From Dipteris shenzhenensis (Eukaryota > Polypodiophyta > Polypodiopsida > Gleicheniales): 64,000 bases of DNA. The notes under the pieces were generated by a model, which saw nothing but the letters and a program-made list of their open reading frames with translations, was not told where the DNA came from and did no database searches. The DNA is taken from NCBI GenBank assembly GCA_047967505.1, contig CM106541.1; one strand, given 5' to 3'. Both the position numbers and the translations under genes were made by a program. Numbering within the stretch: the stretch's first letter is position 1; each line of letters starts with the position of its first letter. Of this stretch, positions 11,793-20,878 are shown piece by piece.

Positions 11793-13170
11793 AAAGGTTA
11801 TTGGCACCAAGTGGGTTTGGAAGGTAAATTACAAGGCCGATGGGACTTTGGAAAAGTACAAAGCCAGCTTGGTTGCACAAGGATTTTTGCAGGTTGAAGG
11901 GTTTGATTTTCAGAAATCTTTCGCTCAGATTGCCAGAATGACCACTATTCACACAGTACTATCGGTGGCTAGTTTATCAAAATGGATGTGAAATCAACAT
12001 TCTTGAATGGTGACCTCAAGGAGGAGGTGTACATGGCTTAGCCACCTGGGTTTGAGGCCCCCCATTCTGAGAACAAGGCATGTAAGCTGAAGAAGGCTCT
12101 ATACAGGCTGAAATAGGCCCCAAGAGCACGGTACCAATGGATAGACAAATTCTTTCATAAATTAAACTTCAAAAGATGTGCCTCAAATGCTAACTTGTAT
12201 GTGTACAGGAAAGGTGCAAAAGCTGCTATTATTGTTCTATATGTGGATGATCTCCTTAATACAGCTGACTATGAAGACATGATCTAGCATACTAGAAAGG
12301 CGTTGAGCATGGAGTTTGAGATGACACAGACTTAGGCTTGATGCACTACTTTTGGGGATTGAAGTATGGTAAGATCCAGGCAAGATCTTCATCTCTTAGC
12401 AAAAATATGCAAGGGAGATCTTGAAGGCATTTGGTATGTCCGAGTGCAAGGAGATAGCTACACCTATGGAGGTAAATGCGAGGTTGTCTATGGAGGATGC
12501 CTCACTATCGGTAGACATCGGGAGGTACAGGAAGTTGATCGACAGTCTCATCTATCTGTGCAACACCAGACCGGACATCGGTTTTGCTGTTGGTGTTTTG
12601 AGTAGGTTCTCCAATAAGCCTCGGGAGAATCATTGGAATACAGGGATGAGGGTGCTCAGGTATGTGAAGGGCACTCTTGATTATGGCATCACCTATGGTA
12701 CGGACACTTCCTTGGCTAGTCATTGTGACTCAGATTGGGCTGGAGATGTTGATTCCAGGAAATCAGTTTCTGGATATTGTTTCTCTTTAGGTTCAGGTAT
12801 CTTCTCTTGGATCAATAAGAAACAACCAATAGTGGCATTGTCTTCTACTGAGGCTGAGTACAAGGCAGCATGTTTTGCTGCATTTGAAGCAGTGTGGCTG
12901 AGGAGGATCTTATGGCACATGGGAGTGCAAGAGGATGAGGCAACTGTGCTGAGGTGCGACAATCAAAGTTGCATGGCCATTGCTAAAAATCCAGTGTTTC
13001 ATGTATGCACAAAACATATAGAGATTCAATATCACTATGTGTGTGATTTGATCGAGGACAGGATAGTGGAATTGGTCTACTATCCAATAAAACAAAATGG
13101 AGCAGATATCTTCACCAAGGCACTCGGGAAGGATCAGCTTCAGAGACTCAGCATTGGGCCAAGAAGGTAG
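11755..13170 (+). pseudogene. copia B reverse transcriptase and RNase H, disrupted
   Basis: After the frameshift the RT reads VDRPPNRKVIGTKWVWKVNY and LVAQGFLQVEGFDFQKSFAQIARM. Another shift near 11980 leads to [35 protein letters not shown] and LYVDDLLNTADYED (catalytic YVDD). TAG codons stand for Gln at the PPGF and APRA positions and in DMI*HTRKAL. From 12421 to 13170 the frame is open: KAFGMSECKEIATPMEVN, RPDIGFAVGVLSRF and RNase H with [59 protein letters not shown] and [13 protein letters not shown]. The start at 11755 is only the first Met in the new frame. Confidence 0.92.
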
Positions 13171-13190
13171 TTCACCTACGGGTGGACATT

Positions 13191-13199
13191 GAGGGGGGG
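13191..13199 (+). other. polypurine tract of copia B
   Basis: GAGGGGGGG directly upstream of the 3' LTR start at 13200, the normal place for plus-strand priming. Confidence 0.85.
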
Positions 13200-13877
13200 T
13201 GTTAGATATGCTCTATGCCCCACCCTCCTGGTAACCACTAGTGATCCAAGGTGCTCAAATTGTAGGGCCCCCATATGAGGAGAAGCCATGTGTGAGCCCG
13301 GGACACTAGATGGATCCTGGCTTGCATGTCAAATGAGGTCTATCAATGAGACTGTCGATGGTAGAAAGGTGATTGTGTGGGAGCCCCTTATTCTTGCTGG
13401 GGCTTGGGGCCAAGCTGGCCCCTAGCTGGGGGGTCCCAAGGGGGCCAACGGCCCCCCTAGTGGGGGTTCGGGGGCGGGAGCCCCCCAGGCGATGGTATAG
13501 GGAATATTCCTTGAATATTCCATGGACGACTAGTCGGTTCCACCGACTAGGTTGACTGGTCGGCTCCACCAACTAGGTCGACTGGTAGACTCCATCGACT
13601 ATGTTGATCCGACTACCGCCCTCATAGCTATAAAGAGGCGACCTCCCCAGTCCATTGTATTAGATCAGTTCAGATCAAATCAGATCTTCCAGCTAGTAGC
13701 TCTTCACCTAGTATCTATCTAGATCGCCATCTAAGCTCCATTGTGGGAGCACACGGGTGGACGGAGCCATCATCTGTACTACATCAGTATTGAAGGAAAA
13801 GTTTGTTCCTCTCCAGTTTGCTGTGTACTCTCTATTCTTTGTTCAGTTTCTGTTCCCCTGTGCTGTGTAATTTAACA
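13200..13877 (+). repeat. 3' LTR of copia B, 678 bp
   Basis: Starts TGTTAGATATGCTC and ends GTGTAATTTAACA. It aligns along its length with 8406-9064 with many single-base differences and one extra partial 'gactaggt' subrepeat near 13575-13610, which accounts for the 19-bp difference. It is followed by GTTAG (13878-13882). Confidence 0.92.
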
Positions 13878-14060
13878 GTTAGAACAACATAACTTCTTTT
13901 ACGTAGACAGGTAATGCCTATACTTCCCAACTTGTTATGGTCTTACTGTGGATGAAGACAATAACTAGATTCTAAAAATGATATACAAATACCAAGAAGT
14001 CAAGTTATTTTCCATCTACAGCAAGGGTTTATCCTTAAATTACACCAAGTCCTTTATTGA
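13878..14060 (+). repeat. dispersed repeat R1, right part after the copia B insertion
   Basis: Begins with the second GTTAG and reads GTTAGAACAACATA..., like 19754 (gttagaacaacatag) and 27952 (gttagaacaatatag). 'gacaggtaatgcctatacttcccaacttgttat' parallels 'gataggtaatgtg...cagcttgttatcgc' and 'gacaagtaatccctatattccttggcttattatc' in the other copies. Confidence 0.75.
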
Positions 14061-14450
14061 GGCAGCATTTCGTCCCCAATAATCTAGTCCTTCTATTGGG
14101 AGGGTAACAAAGGAAACCTAGCCTTCCATTAAGGAGGCATGTTTAATACAATTACGTTTCTAGCCTTCCATGAAGGAGGCAAAAAGAAAAAGAAGAAGAA
14201 ACTTTGTAACCATGCATTAAGGAAGTATTAAAAACTATCTTAGCCTTCCATTAAGGAGGCATGTTTAATATAGAAAATACAGTGATGTTCCCAGCCTTCC
14301 ATGTAGGAGGCAAAGAAAAAAGCAACCTCATAACATGTTTCAAGAAAGTTAAAAACTGAAAATTATCTTAGCCTTCCATTGAGGAGGTAGAGTGAATATA
14401 TAAGAGACCTATTAGTAAAGATCATAGCCATCCATCATAGGAGGCGTTTA
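14049..14450. repeat. array of short imperfect inverted repeats (GCCTTCCATNNAGGAGGC)
   Basis: The 18-bp motif, able to fold as GCCTTCC/GGAGGC, starts at 14121, 14163, 14243, 14294, 14371 and 14427. Weaker versions lie near 14049, 14085 and 14205. Spacing alternates between about 42-56 and 77-80 bp. The linkers are A-rich and partly repeated ('aggcatgtttaata', 'aaaaactatctta'). Confidence 0.75.
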
Positions 14451-14639
14451 ACAAAAAACTGTAATAAAAAAGGGGGGAAATTTTTAACTTGTCAGGAAAA
14501 AAGGGGTCCAAACAAAGATGATAACAAGTCGGGAAAGCATTGCATGGTTTACTTATGCACCTCCGTTGCTGTGTATACGTCGATCTAAGTGCAATATTTT
14601 TTGGAGGGCCAAGTGGATTTTAAGCGAAAGGGGAAATGG

Positions 14640-14990
14640 GGGTTTTAGAGTTTTAAAGTAAGAGGAGGGAAGGACTAAGGAGTAGTGTAGGAAGGAAAAG
14701 GGAAGAGCAGCGTAGGAAGGAGAAGGAGGAGGAGCGTAGGATAGAGAAGGGAAGGACTAAGGAGTAGTGTAGAAAGGAGAAGGGATGAGGAGCGTAGGAA
14801 GGAGGAGGAGCTTAGGGGGAGGAGGAGTGTAGGAGGAGGAGACTCAATGGCAAAAGAAGGGAGATGTTAGAGAAAGGAGGAGGAGCATAGGAGGATTGTA
14901 GGAGAAGGAGCACAGGCAAGAAAAGGCAAGACCAACATAGGATGGAGAAGGAATGGCCAGCATATGCTGAGACCAATGGTAGATAAGCAA
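14640..14990. repeat. purine-rich minisatellite
   Basis: Irregular repeats of 'gtaggaaggagaaggRagaggagc' cover about 350 bp, almost entirely A and G on the plus strand. A minus-strand ORF at 14812-15042 is a Leu/Ser-rich product of this composition and is not a gene. Confidence 0.75.
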
Positions 14991-14999
14991 GAGGAAGTA

Positions 15000-15690
15000 T
15001 TCCAAGCAGAGCACAAGAAGCTACGCCAGTGAGAGCAACCAAAAAGACTACGTAGAGTGAGTCTTTGTGTTCAAATGATGAAGAAAGACAATGTTACAAG
15101 TAGAAAAAACTTGATTTGTCACCATAAGAGCAGATGGAGGCAACAAGTCATTAAGAGAGCTTGAAGCAGGAGTAAGGATAAGGGGAGTACAATAGGAAAT
15201 GAGGGAGTCACCTTAGTCATATACTATAGGACTCATTAAATGCACCGGAAAACTAGATGGGTGACTTGAGATAAGGATTGGTTTAGTAGATATTTAGCAA
15301 AATTAATTACCCCATAATGAGCAAAGACCTTTTGAAACATATGAGAATCCAATGTTAATTTGTAGCATTATTAACACTCTTTATGATGATTACGAGCAAA
15401 GTGCCCGGTGAGTAATTCTAATATTTATCATGCTCTTGTGTTTGCGAGTGAACCATAATGTGAAAAGAGAGTAAAAATATTTATGAGATGCTAACCCAAT
15501 AGTAAAAAAAGGGAAAACTTTTTATTGCTAGTAATATACTGAAGTACAAATGTTCTCGTTGGGAACTACAAGCTATATCAACCACTAGCAAAGGGAGGGG
15601 AAACTTCCAAGGAGTACATTAAGTGCTCTCGGAGAACTACCATGCTCAGTCATGGGACACAGGAGATCTCCATAGTCTAAGATACAAGAC
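15000..15690. other. gene-free stretch
   Basis: No protein similarity or repeat structure that I can name; moderately A-rich. Confidence 0.5.
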
Positions 15691-15691
15691 T

Positions 15692-15765
15692 ATGTGTGTG
15701 AGTGTGTGTGTGTGTGTGTAAAGGGGTAAGGAATGAGTTAGAGAAGAGGGATAGAAGTGTGTGTA

Positions 15766-15812
<47 letters not shown>
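15692..15812. repeat. (GT)n microsatellite, two blocks
   Basis: Interrupted GT tracts at 15692-15719 and 15757-15812, the latter about 20 near-perfect units. Confidence 0.95.
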
Positions 15813-15814
<2 letters not shown>

Positions 15815-15899
15815 CCACCTTGACCCAAAGGGGACACCAAATGATGGGGGCAAGACATCAAATGGTGTCCTGCCCCACTCCTAGAAGAGTAATTAAAGA

Positions 15900-17936
15900 G
15901 GAAGTATCGATCCTACAACCAAGAAAGTCATTTTTCCTAAGAAATTAATGATGAGTTTTTTTATCATTTGTAACGAAAAGCCATTATCACAAAATAATTT
16001 CATTAATTTATTAAGATCAAGCCAATCAATGTCATGGGATGAAGATGCATAGATAATAGTACAACTTGAGAGAGTTACACCTTATAGCAATTAATTCTAG
16101 GTCTATTGCTATGAAGATGAATAAAGGCAACATTAGGAACCGGTACTTTGTTTTTCTTCCAGGCAATTGATGAGGAATAAAAGGTCTAAGAATGGTAAAA
16201 GAGGTATTGAGAAAGGTGGTATGACGGGTGATAGATCTAATGTATTTAGAAGTAGGTTTCCTTGATATAATATTTAGAGGATAAATCCACCATGGATTCT
16301 TAGGTGACCTTTCTTGAGAAAGATCAAGACATTTTAGGACAAATTGATTATTGCAGAGATGAAGGTTATCGATAAATCTAAAAGACAATAGAAAGTTCTC
16401 AGCGAGCTCCCATTGATTCAGTGCCATAAGTCTTTTAATGAAAGCAATCTCAAACTTAAGGAGGTATAGATTGCACTAGGAAGGAGAACAAGAATATCCC
16501 ATGGGGATACCCAGAATCTATTTGAAAATAGACTCACCAACCTTAACAAAGGCATTAGTAAGTACATAGAGGTTCATGTGTAGGAATTCGTCAAAGGAGA
16601 CGTTAGGTTTCTTCAATTTGGTGAGTAAAAGTTCTTGCTTGAGTATCCTAAAACTGGAATAACCTTTCTTCTTTGTTGAGAGATCAACAATGAAACAAAG
16701 AGAAGACATTAGACTATCATCCCCTAGATGAGGGATTGCTTCATAGCAAGTAGTAATGTCAAAGGTGTGCATAGAGAAGATTTGTGCGAGAACATTAACC
16801 AAAAAAGCATTTGAGCTATTAATTATCCAAAAGGCATTTATTTTTTTCTTGCAAAATTTCCATGCATCTATGTGAATAGTGTTTGTGACCTCTTTAATTC
16901 CAAGCATCATGTTAGAAAGTCCAGAATTAATTACAGTAGTAATATGTGAGAAAATACATGAATGAGCATTTGTAATCCACCTAAAACTATTCTTACGGGA
17001 TTTATAGTTGCACATAAGATAAGGTAGAGTTCCAATGTTAGTTTCCCCAAGTCCAAATAAATTAATTCTCTCTTTGATGCATGTTGTAATCTCACATTCT
17101 GTCAAAGAGCATCCTTCAAATTCCAAGCTAGATACCCTTTTCTTTGCTAACATTTGGCATAATCTTTTGCAAATAAAGGTGGGTGTTTGTGAGGATTTGT
17201 CAAGTCCAACAATAAATAGATGTGAATGCAAGTATTCAATTTCACTAAGGATATGATCCTCCTTAAACCAAGGTTGGGAGGCATTCCAACTTGGGCACCT
17301 CCTATCAATGATATCAAAAACCAAGGTTTTGATTTTATCTTTGCGGGAACTAATTGGCATAACATTCATTAATTTACAAAGTGAGCACCATGCTTTGTAT
17401 AGTTCTTCAATAGCAATGTATGGGTTAGGAGGAAGAGGAGGGATATGGTTAAGTCCTTTATTTGGATGATGGCAAATAGAAGTGTCAGTAGTAAGAATAT
17501 GTGGTTCATTAAAAAAGTCCACAGTTATAAATGGAGCAAAGCATTTGCTTTGTGCACATATGCAAGAAGTGTTTGAAGAAGTGATGAAAATGTCCAATGG
17601 TCGATAAAACCACTTGGAAATACTAGAAGTGTATTTCCAATAAAAAACAATGTTATTAAAAAAGTAGAGCTTTGAAGGATCAAAGCATTTAGTAACTTCC
17701 ATAAAGATCCATCGTGGTTTGATTAATTCAAAAGCCTTTAAACAAAAGCAAACATGAATAAACCTTTTCAAGCGTTTTCTATTCACCACAAACCTTTTCA
17801 ATCCATTCACTTGAGTATCCAAGGATCTTTGAGGAACATCACTCGAAAGAAATTTTCTTGATTGTGTCCACAAAGTCATTGTAGTGCTTTGATCCATGCA
17901 TAGGCCATTTGGAGGAGTAGGAAGACAAGGATCCAT
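15900..17936 (-). pseudogene. Penelope-like reverse transcriptase
   Basis: A 472-codon frame (17936-16518) continues in frame beyond its stop to about 15900. In order: GLDKSSQTPTFICKRL (residues ~244-259), like the DKN..FVCK block of Penelope-like elements; YLMCNYKSRKNSFRWITNAH (306-325), the fingers region; TFDITTCYEAIPH (391-403), motif A; then, past a TAG at 16518, GIPMGYSCSPS*CNLYLLKFE, motif B; and LSFRFIDNLHLC, motif C with Asn for the second Asp. It ends with a DWLDLNKLMK...FL block resembling the C-terminal part of these proteins. The IPMG box and the 'FDITTCYEAIP' motif differ from copia, gypsy and LINE enzymes in this window. The FIDN change and two stops suggest it is dead. Group II-like or telomerase-related RTs are less likely alternatives. 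Confidence 0.62.
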
Positions 17937-18078
17937 GTGGAGTGGAAAACCTGAATTTTTTGCCTAAGCCTTTGGATGAGTCAATAGCAAGGCTAGGTTT
18001 CAGAATCTGTTCAATACTGCTGCAAGAGGAGTATGGTTGATCTTGGGAAGAAGTGCGGAGTTTGGACTAGCTCAAGAT

Positions 18079-18308
18079 AAGTTTTTTGCCCCTTCAAGTA
18101 GCTACTCTTGAAAATGTAAAAGGCAATAAGTGAAGTCCTTACCTCAAGAGGGAGGGAAGCCACCCATGCTATCAATGCATAGAACTTAGCTTTAAGTTTT
18201 TTGCCCCTTCAAGTAGCTACTCTTGAAAATGTAAAAGGCAATAAGTGAAGTCCTTACCTCAAGAGGGAGGGAAGCCACCCATGCTATCAATGCATAGAAC
18301 TTAGCTTT
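18079..18308. repeat. exact 115-bp tandem duplication
   Basis: The unit at 18079-18193 (starting AAGTTTTTTGCCCC) repeats at 18194-18308 with no difference that I can find. 115 is not a multiple of three, so it also breaks any frame. Identity within an otherwise old relic means a recent event or an assembly error. Confidence 0.92.
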
Positions 18309-18404
18309 AGGAGAATCAATCTTAAAGAGGAAGTGGAGGTTGTGTATCATAAACCATAGCACTTGGTCAATTCACATGATCGAACCAGTGCAACCAGATC
18401 CATC

Positions 18405-18935
18405 CTAAGAAGAGCATCGACACTTAATGTAAGGTCTATGAATGTTCCATAATGTCTTAAGATATTTCTTTCTAGCTTTTTCTATAGGAATGGCTTTGGT
18501 TCTAAAGTAAACACTATGAATGGCACATTTAGATGGATCAAAGGTGTGTAGAGCAAAGAGTGGAAGAGTAAAATTCAAATCATCAGAAAGATACACTTTC
18601 CCTTGCCAAATAGACACCTTACATTGGTCCACAACCTTCGAAGAAAGGCTGCATAAAGTAATGAGGGAATCCAAGGTAAAGGGGGCCCGATGATTTAAGG
18701 TCTCAAAAGCCCAAATCTTATGAGAAAGCCCAAGAGAGTCCAATTCCAACTATCTAGGGGGCAGAAGGGGGATAAAGGAAGCAAATTCAGAAAGAGGATT
18801 GTCAGAGGTGGTTTCGCTAGAGGAAAAGGCTTGGGTTAAGTTGGCTAGAGCCTCTTTCTCTTCTGTGTCTAGTCCATCAACATCAACCATGGGATTGAGA
18901 GGGATGCAAGCAATCAAAGCTAGGAGAGAGATCAA
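18405..18935 (-). pseudogene. N-terminal region of the Penelope-like ORF, function unknown
   Basis: Two pieces in one frame (18935-18750 and 18749-18405), the same frame as the RT downstream. The first is acidic and Leu-rich (DVDGLDTEEKEALANLTQAF); the second reads LSHKIWAFETLNHRAPFTL and KARKKYLKTLWNIHRPYIK. I recognise no domain. Position and frame suggest it is the N-terminus of the same protein, separated from the RT by about 470 bp with several stops. Confidence 0.4.
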
Positions 18936-18994
18936 GGGAAGATTGTTTACTAAGTGGAGCTTGTTGATAATGGCTGGAAGACTCTTGTTATAAA

Positions 18995-19294
18995 CTATGG
19001 GTCCTGTTCATCCGTGATATTCACGTCGTTGAGTTGTCGGAAGAATTTGTCTAAAGTTGCATTGGCAAGATGAGGATCCTTATGAAAGGTCAGTAGCAAT
19101 TGCAACCAATCATTGAAGGAGGCAATGCTGATGGCTAAGGGGGTGTTGTCTTTCTTGGCATCTTCCTCAAACTTCAGTAACTTCTTGTGGAACCCATTAT
19201 TCAGAAAACAGGCAAGTAATGATTGGATCCCTTGAGAAGAAGGAAGGCAAAGTTCATCCTTGAATCCAAGTTGTGCGAGGAATGCACTCCACAA
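18995..19294 (-). pseudogene. short ORF upstream of the Penelope-like frame, unknown
   Basis: About 99 codons of ordinary composition with several amphipathic stretches (GIQSLLACFLNNGFHKKLLKF, then FNDWLQLLLTFHKDP). It lies in a different frame from the following pieces. It could be the start of the same ORF after a frameshift, or a separate ORF. I do not recognise it. Confidence 0.35.
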
Positions 19295-19337
19295 TTCCTA
19301 CACAAGACTAGGAGAAATTAGAGTCATACATGGCCCA

Positions 19338-19401
19338 AGGTTAAGCTGGCCAAGGGTTAACTAGGGTTTAGGTTAAGCTGGCCAAGGGTTGACTAGGGTT
19401 T
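19338..19401 (-). repeat. 32-bp tandem duplication with two telo-box motifs
   Basis: Units 19338-19369 and 19370-19401 differ at one base. On the minus strand each carries AAACCCTA, the plant telo-box/interstitial telomere core (CCTAAACCCTA in context), 32 bp apart, just upstream of the minus-strand relic. Confidence 0.75.
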
Positions 19402-19920
19402 AGGTGAGTGTGTTTTAAATATAAAAACCCACAAAATTTGATACACGTAGACTAGAATCTTGAATTGAGACAGTATTTCTATTCCATTGAGTCCGATACA
19501 AGTTCCAAGTTTTTTCAATGATGAGAATGGTAGAACCTGACACACAAGTGTGTGTGTGTGTTTAAAAAATAAAAAAACGGCACACGATGCTCAAATAAGG
19601 GTGGATAATAAATTTGTCATTTTATGGGTGTACATAAAATATGTATACAATTGGAACAAAAGTGTCGAATCCGTTGGATAGTCCAGGCTCTAGGGTCAGG
19701 GTCCACTTACCTATACCACCATCCAAAAAAACCTAGATGTTAGAACAACATAGATTTGTGAGGGAAGATAGGTAATGTGTGTGCACCCCAGCTTGTTATC
19801 GCTTATACCAAAGACCCAGAAAACCATCAATATTCTAGAGTAGATATCACAATTTAGAAATAAGGGGGTTGCAATCCACTCATTTCAAGTAAACATTTAG
19901 AACATCAAGGGGGGTAGGCC
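19402..19920 (+). repeat. dispersed repeat R1, uninterrupted copy
   Basis: Shares ordered blocks with 7754-8069 plus 13878-14060, and with 27570-28260: 'aaatataaaaacccacaaaa', 'tagactagaatcttgaattgaga', 'caagttttttcaatgatgagaatggtagaacc', 'cggcacacgatgctcaaata', 'gggtccacttacct', 'ccatccaaaaaaacctagatgttagaacaac'. Here the copia B target GTTAG is present once (near 19754), so this is an empty site. Confidence 0.8.
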
Positions 19921-20517
19921 TCAATCCTCAACAAGATGGAGTTAAGACGAGAAAATATTGTAAACAATTATATTTTTTGAAGGCACAATTCAGAATTAAA
20001 GTGTTAAAGTAAAAATCCTTAAAAGAAAATTAGATTGCTTACAAGATTAAGAATGAATACGATAATAACGTATATGTTTGGTACACAAGACAAAACAATC
20101 CATGGTTAGTCTAGTAAATAAATGACTACGTATAAGGAATAGAGAGTAACATGAATACATTTAAAAGAAAGAAAAGTCCCCTACAAAAACATACTAGAAA
20201 GTACTAAGGAAATTAAGAAAATAAATAAAGGAAATAATCATTTAGGAGATGAGATAACAAATTTTTAATTTAAAATTAGAAACAACAAAGTAAAATTAGA
20301 AGGTAGAAAAATTACAAGAAAATTATAAGGAGTTTTAAGAGAAGAAAAAAATTGTAAAAAGGCAATTATTAAAAATTAGAAAATTAAATTTAAAAATAAA
20401 AAATAAAAAAATTAATAAATTTACAACATTAAAAAAGTTAAAAATCTAAAAATATATATAATAGAAAAGTAAGGGGGGTAAGGTGGGAATATAAGGAAGC
20501 AGGCTTTTGTGTGTGTG
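19920..20517. other. gene-free A-rich stretch
   Basis: Strongly A-rich on the plus strand with G runs and no coding potential; it ends in a short GT tract into which copia A copy 2 is inserted. Confidence 0.5.
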
Positions 20518-20878
20518 TGTGAAGAGAGTGGGAGAGACGTAAGGAGTCTCACTTGCAGCTTTCTCACATACACAATGGGGGAATACACACAAAGGTGGAG
20601 GCTGAAAACTGTTTTTCTCTTCTTAGTTGTGAAAAGCCAAAAGAACTCTCTCTCTCAGTACAAAAGGAATAGATGAACCCTATATGTGGGTCTCAAACCA
20701 AACTCAGCTAACCTAGGTGGCATACTAACTGAGCCACTAACTAGAGTACATAAAGATAGCTGTCATCCAGCTATTATTCATGGGCGGTGTACCAACCGCA
20801 TCTGCAGCTAATAAGTCAGTGACATAAATGCACAATGGTCACCCTGGCATATCACGAGTGGAGCTCGATATCTCAACA
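20518..20878 (-). repeat. 3' LTR of copia A copy 2 (361 bp)
   Basis: Plus-strand start TGTGAAGAGAG and end GATATCTCAACA. It matches 26845-27216 and, inverted, 1367-1710. Confidence 0.92.

Larger units (their letters stand above)
8070..13877 (+). mobile_element. Ty1/copia retrotransposon family B with three LTR copies
   Basis: Order: partial LTR (8070-8328), last 75 bp of an internal region with purine tract (8329-8405), full LTR (8406-9064), primer site, gag, protease, integrase, reverse transcriptase, RNase H, purine tract, full LTR (13200-13877). The GTTAG target-site duplication flanks the outermost copies, so the compound unit stems from one insertion that later became an LTR-internal-LTR-internal-LTR tandem and lost most of its first internal region. 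The coding part has nonsense codons and frameshifts and is not functional. Confidence 0.93.
15900..19294 (-). mobile_element. Penelope-like (or related) reverse transcriptase element, decayed
   Basis: Minus-strand reading frames from 19294 down to about 15900 lie mostly in one frame (18935-18405 and 17936-15900; the most upstream piece is in another). Only the reverse transcriptase core is recognised. I see neither LTRs nor a GIY-YIG endonuclease. A 115-bp exact duplication (18079-18308) lies inside, and two telo-box motifs lie just upstream (19338-19401). The ends are not defined. Confidence 0.6.

Noticed and set aside
15646-15948. Cys-Val and Thr-His repeat ORFs
   Set aside because: Translations of the GT microsatellite.
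19338-19401. Interstitial telomere array
   Set aside because: Only two isolated AAACCCTA cores in a 32-bp duplication; too short to be a telomere remnant.
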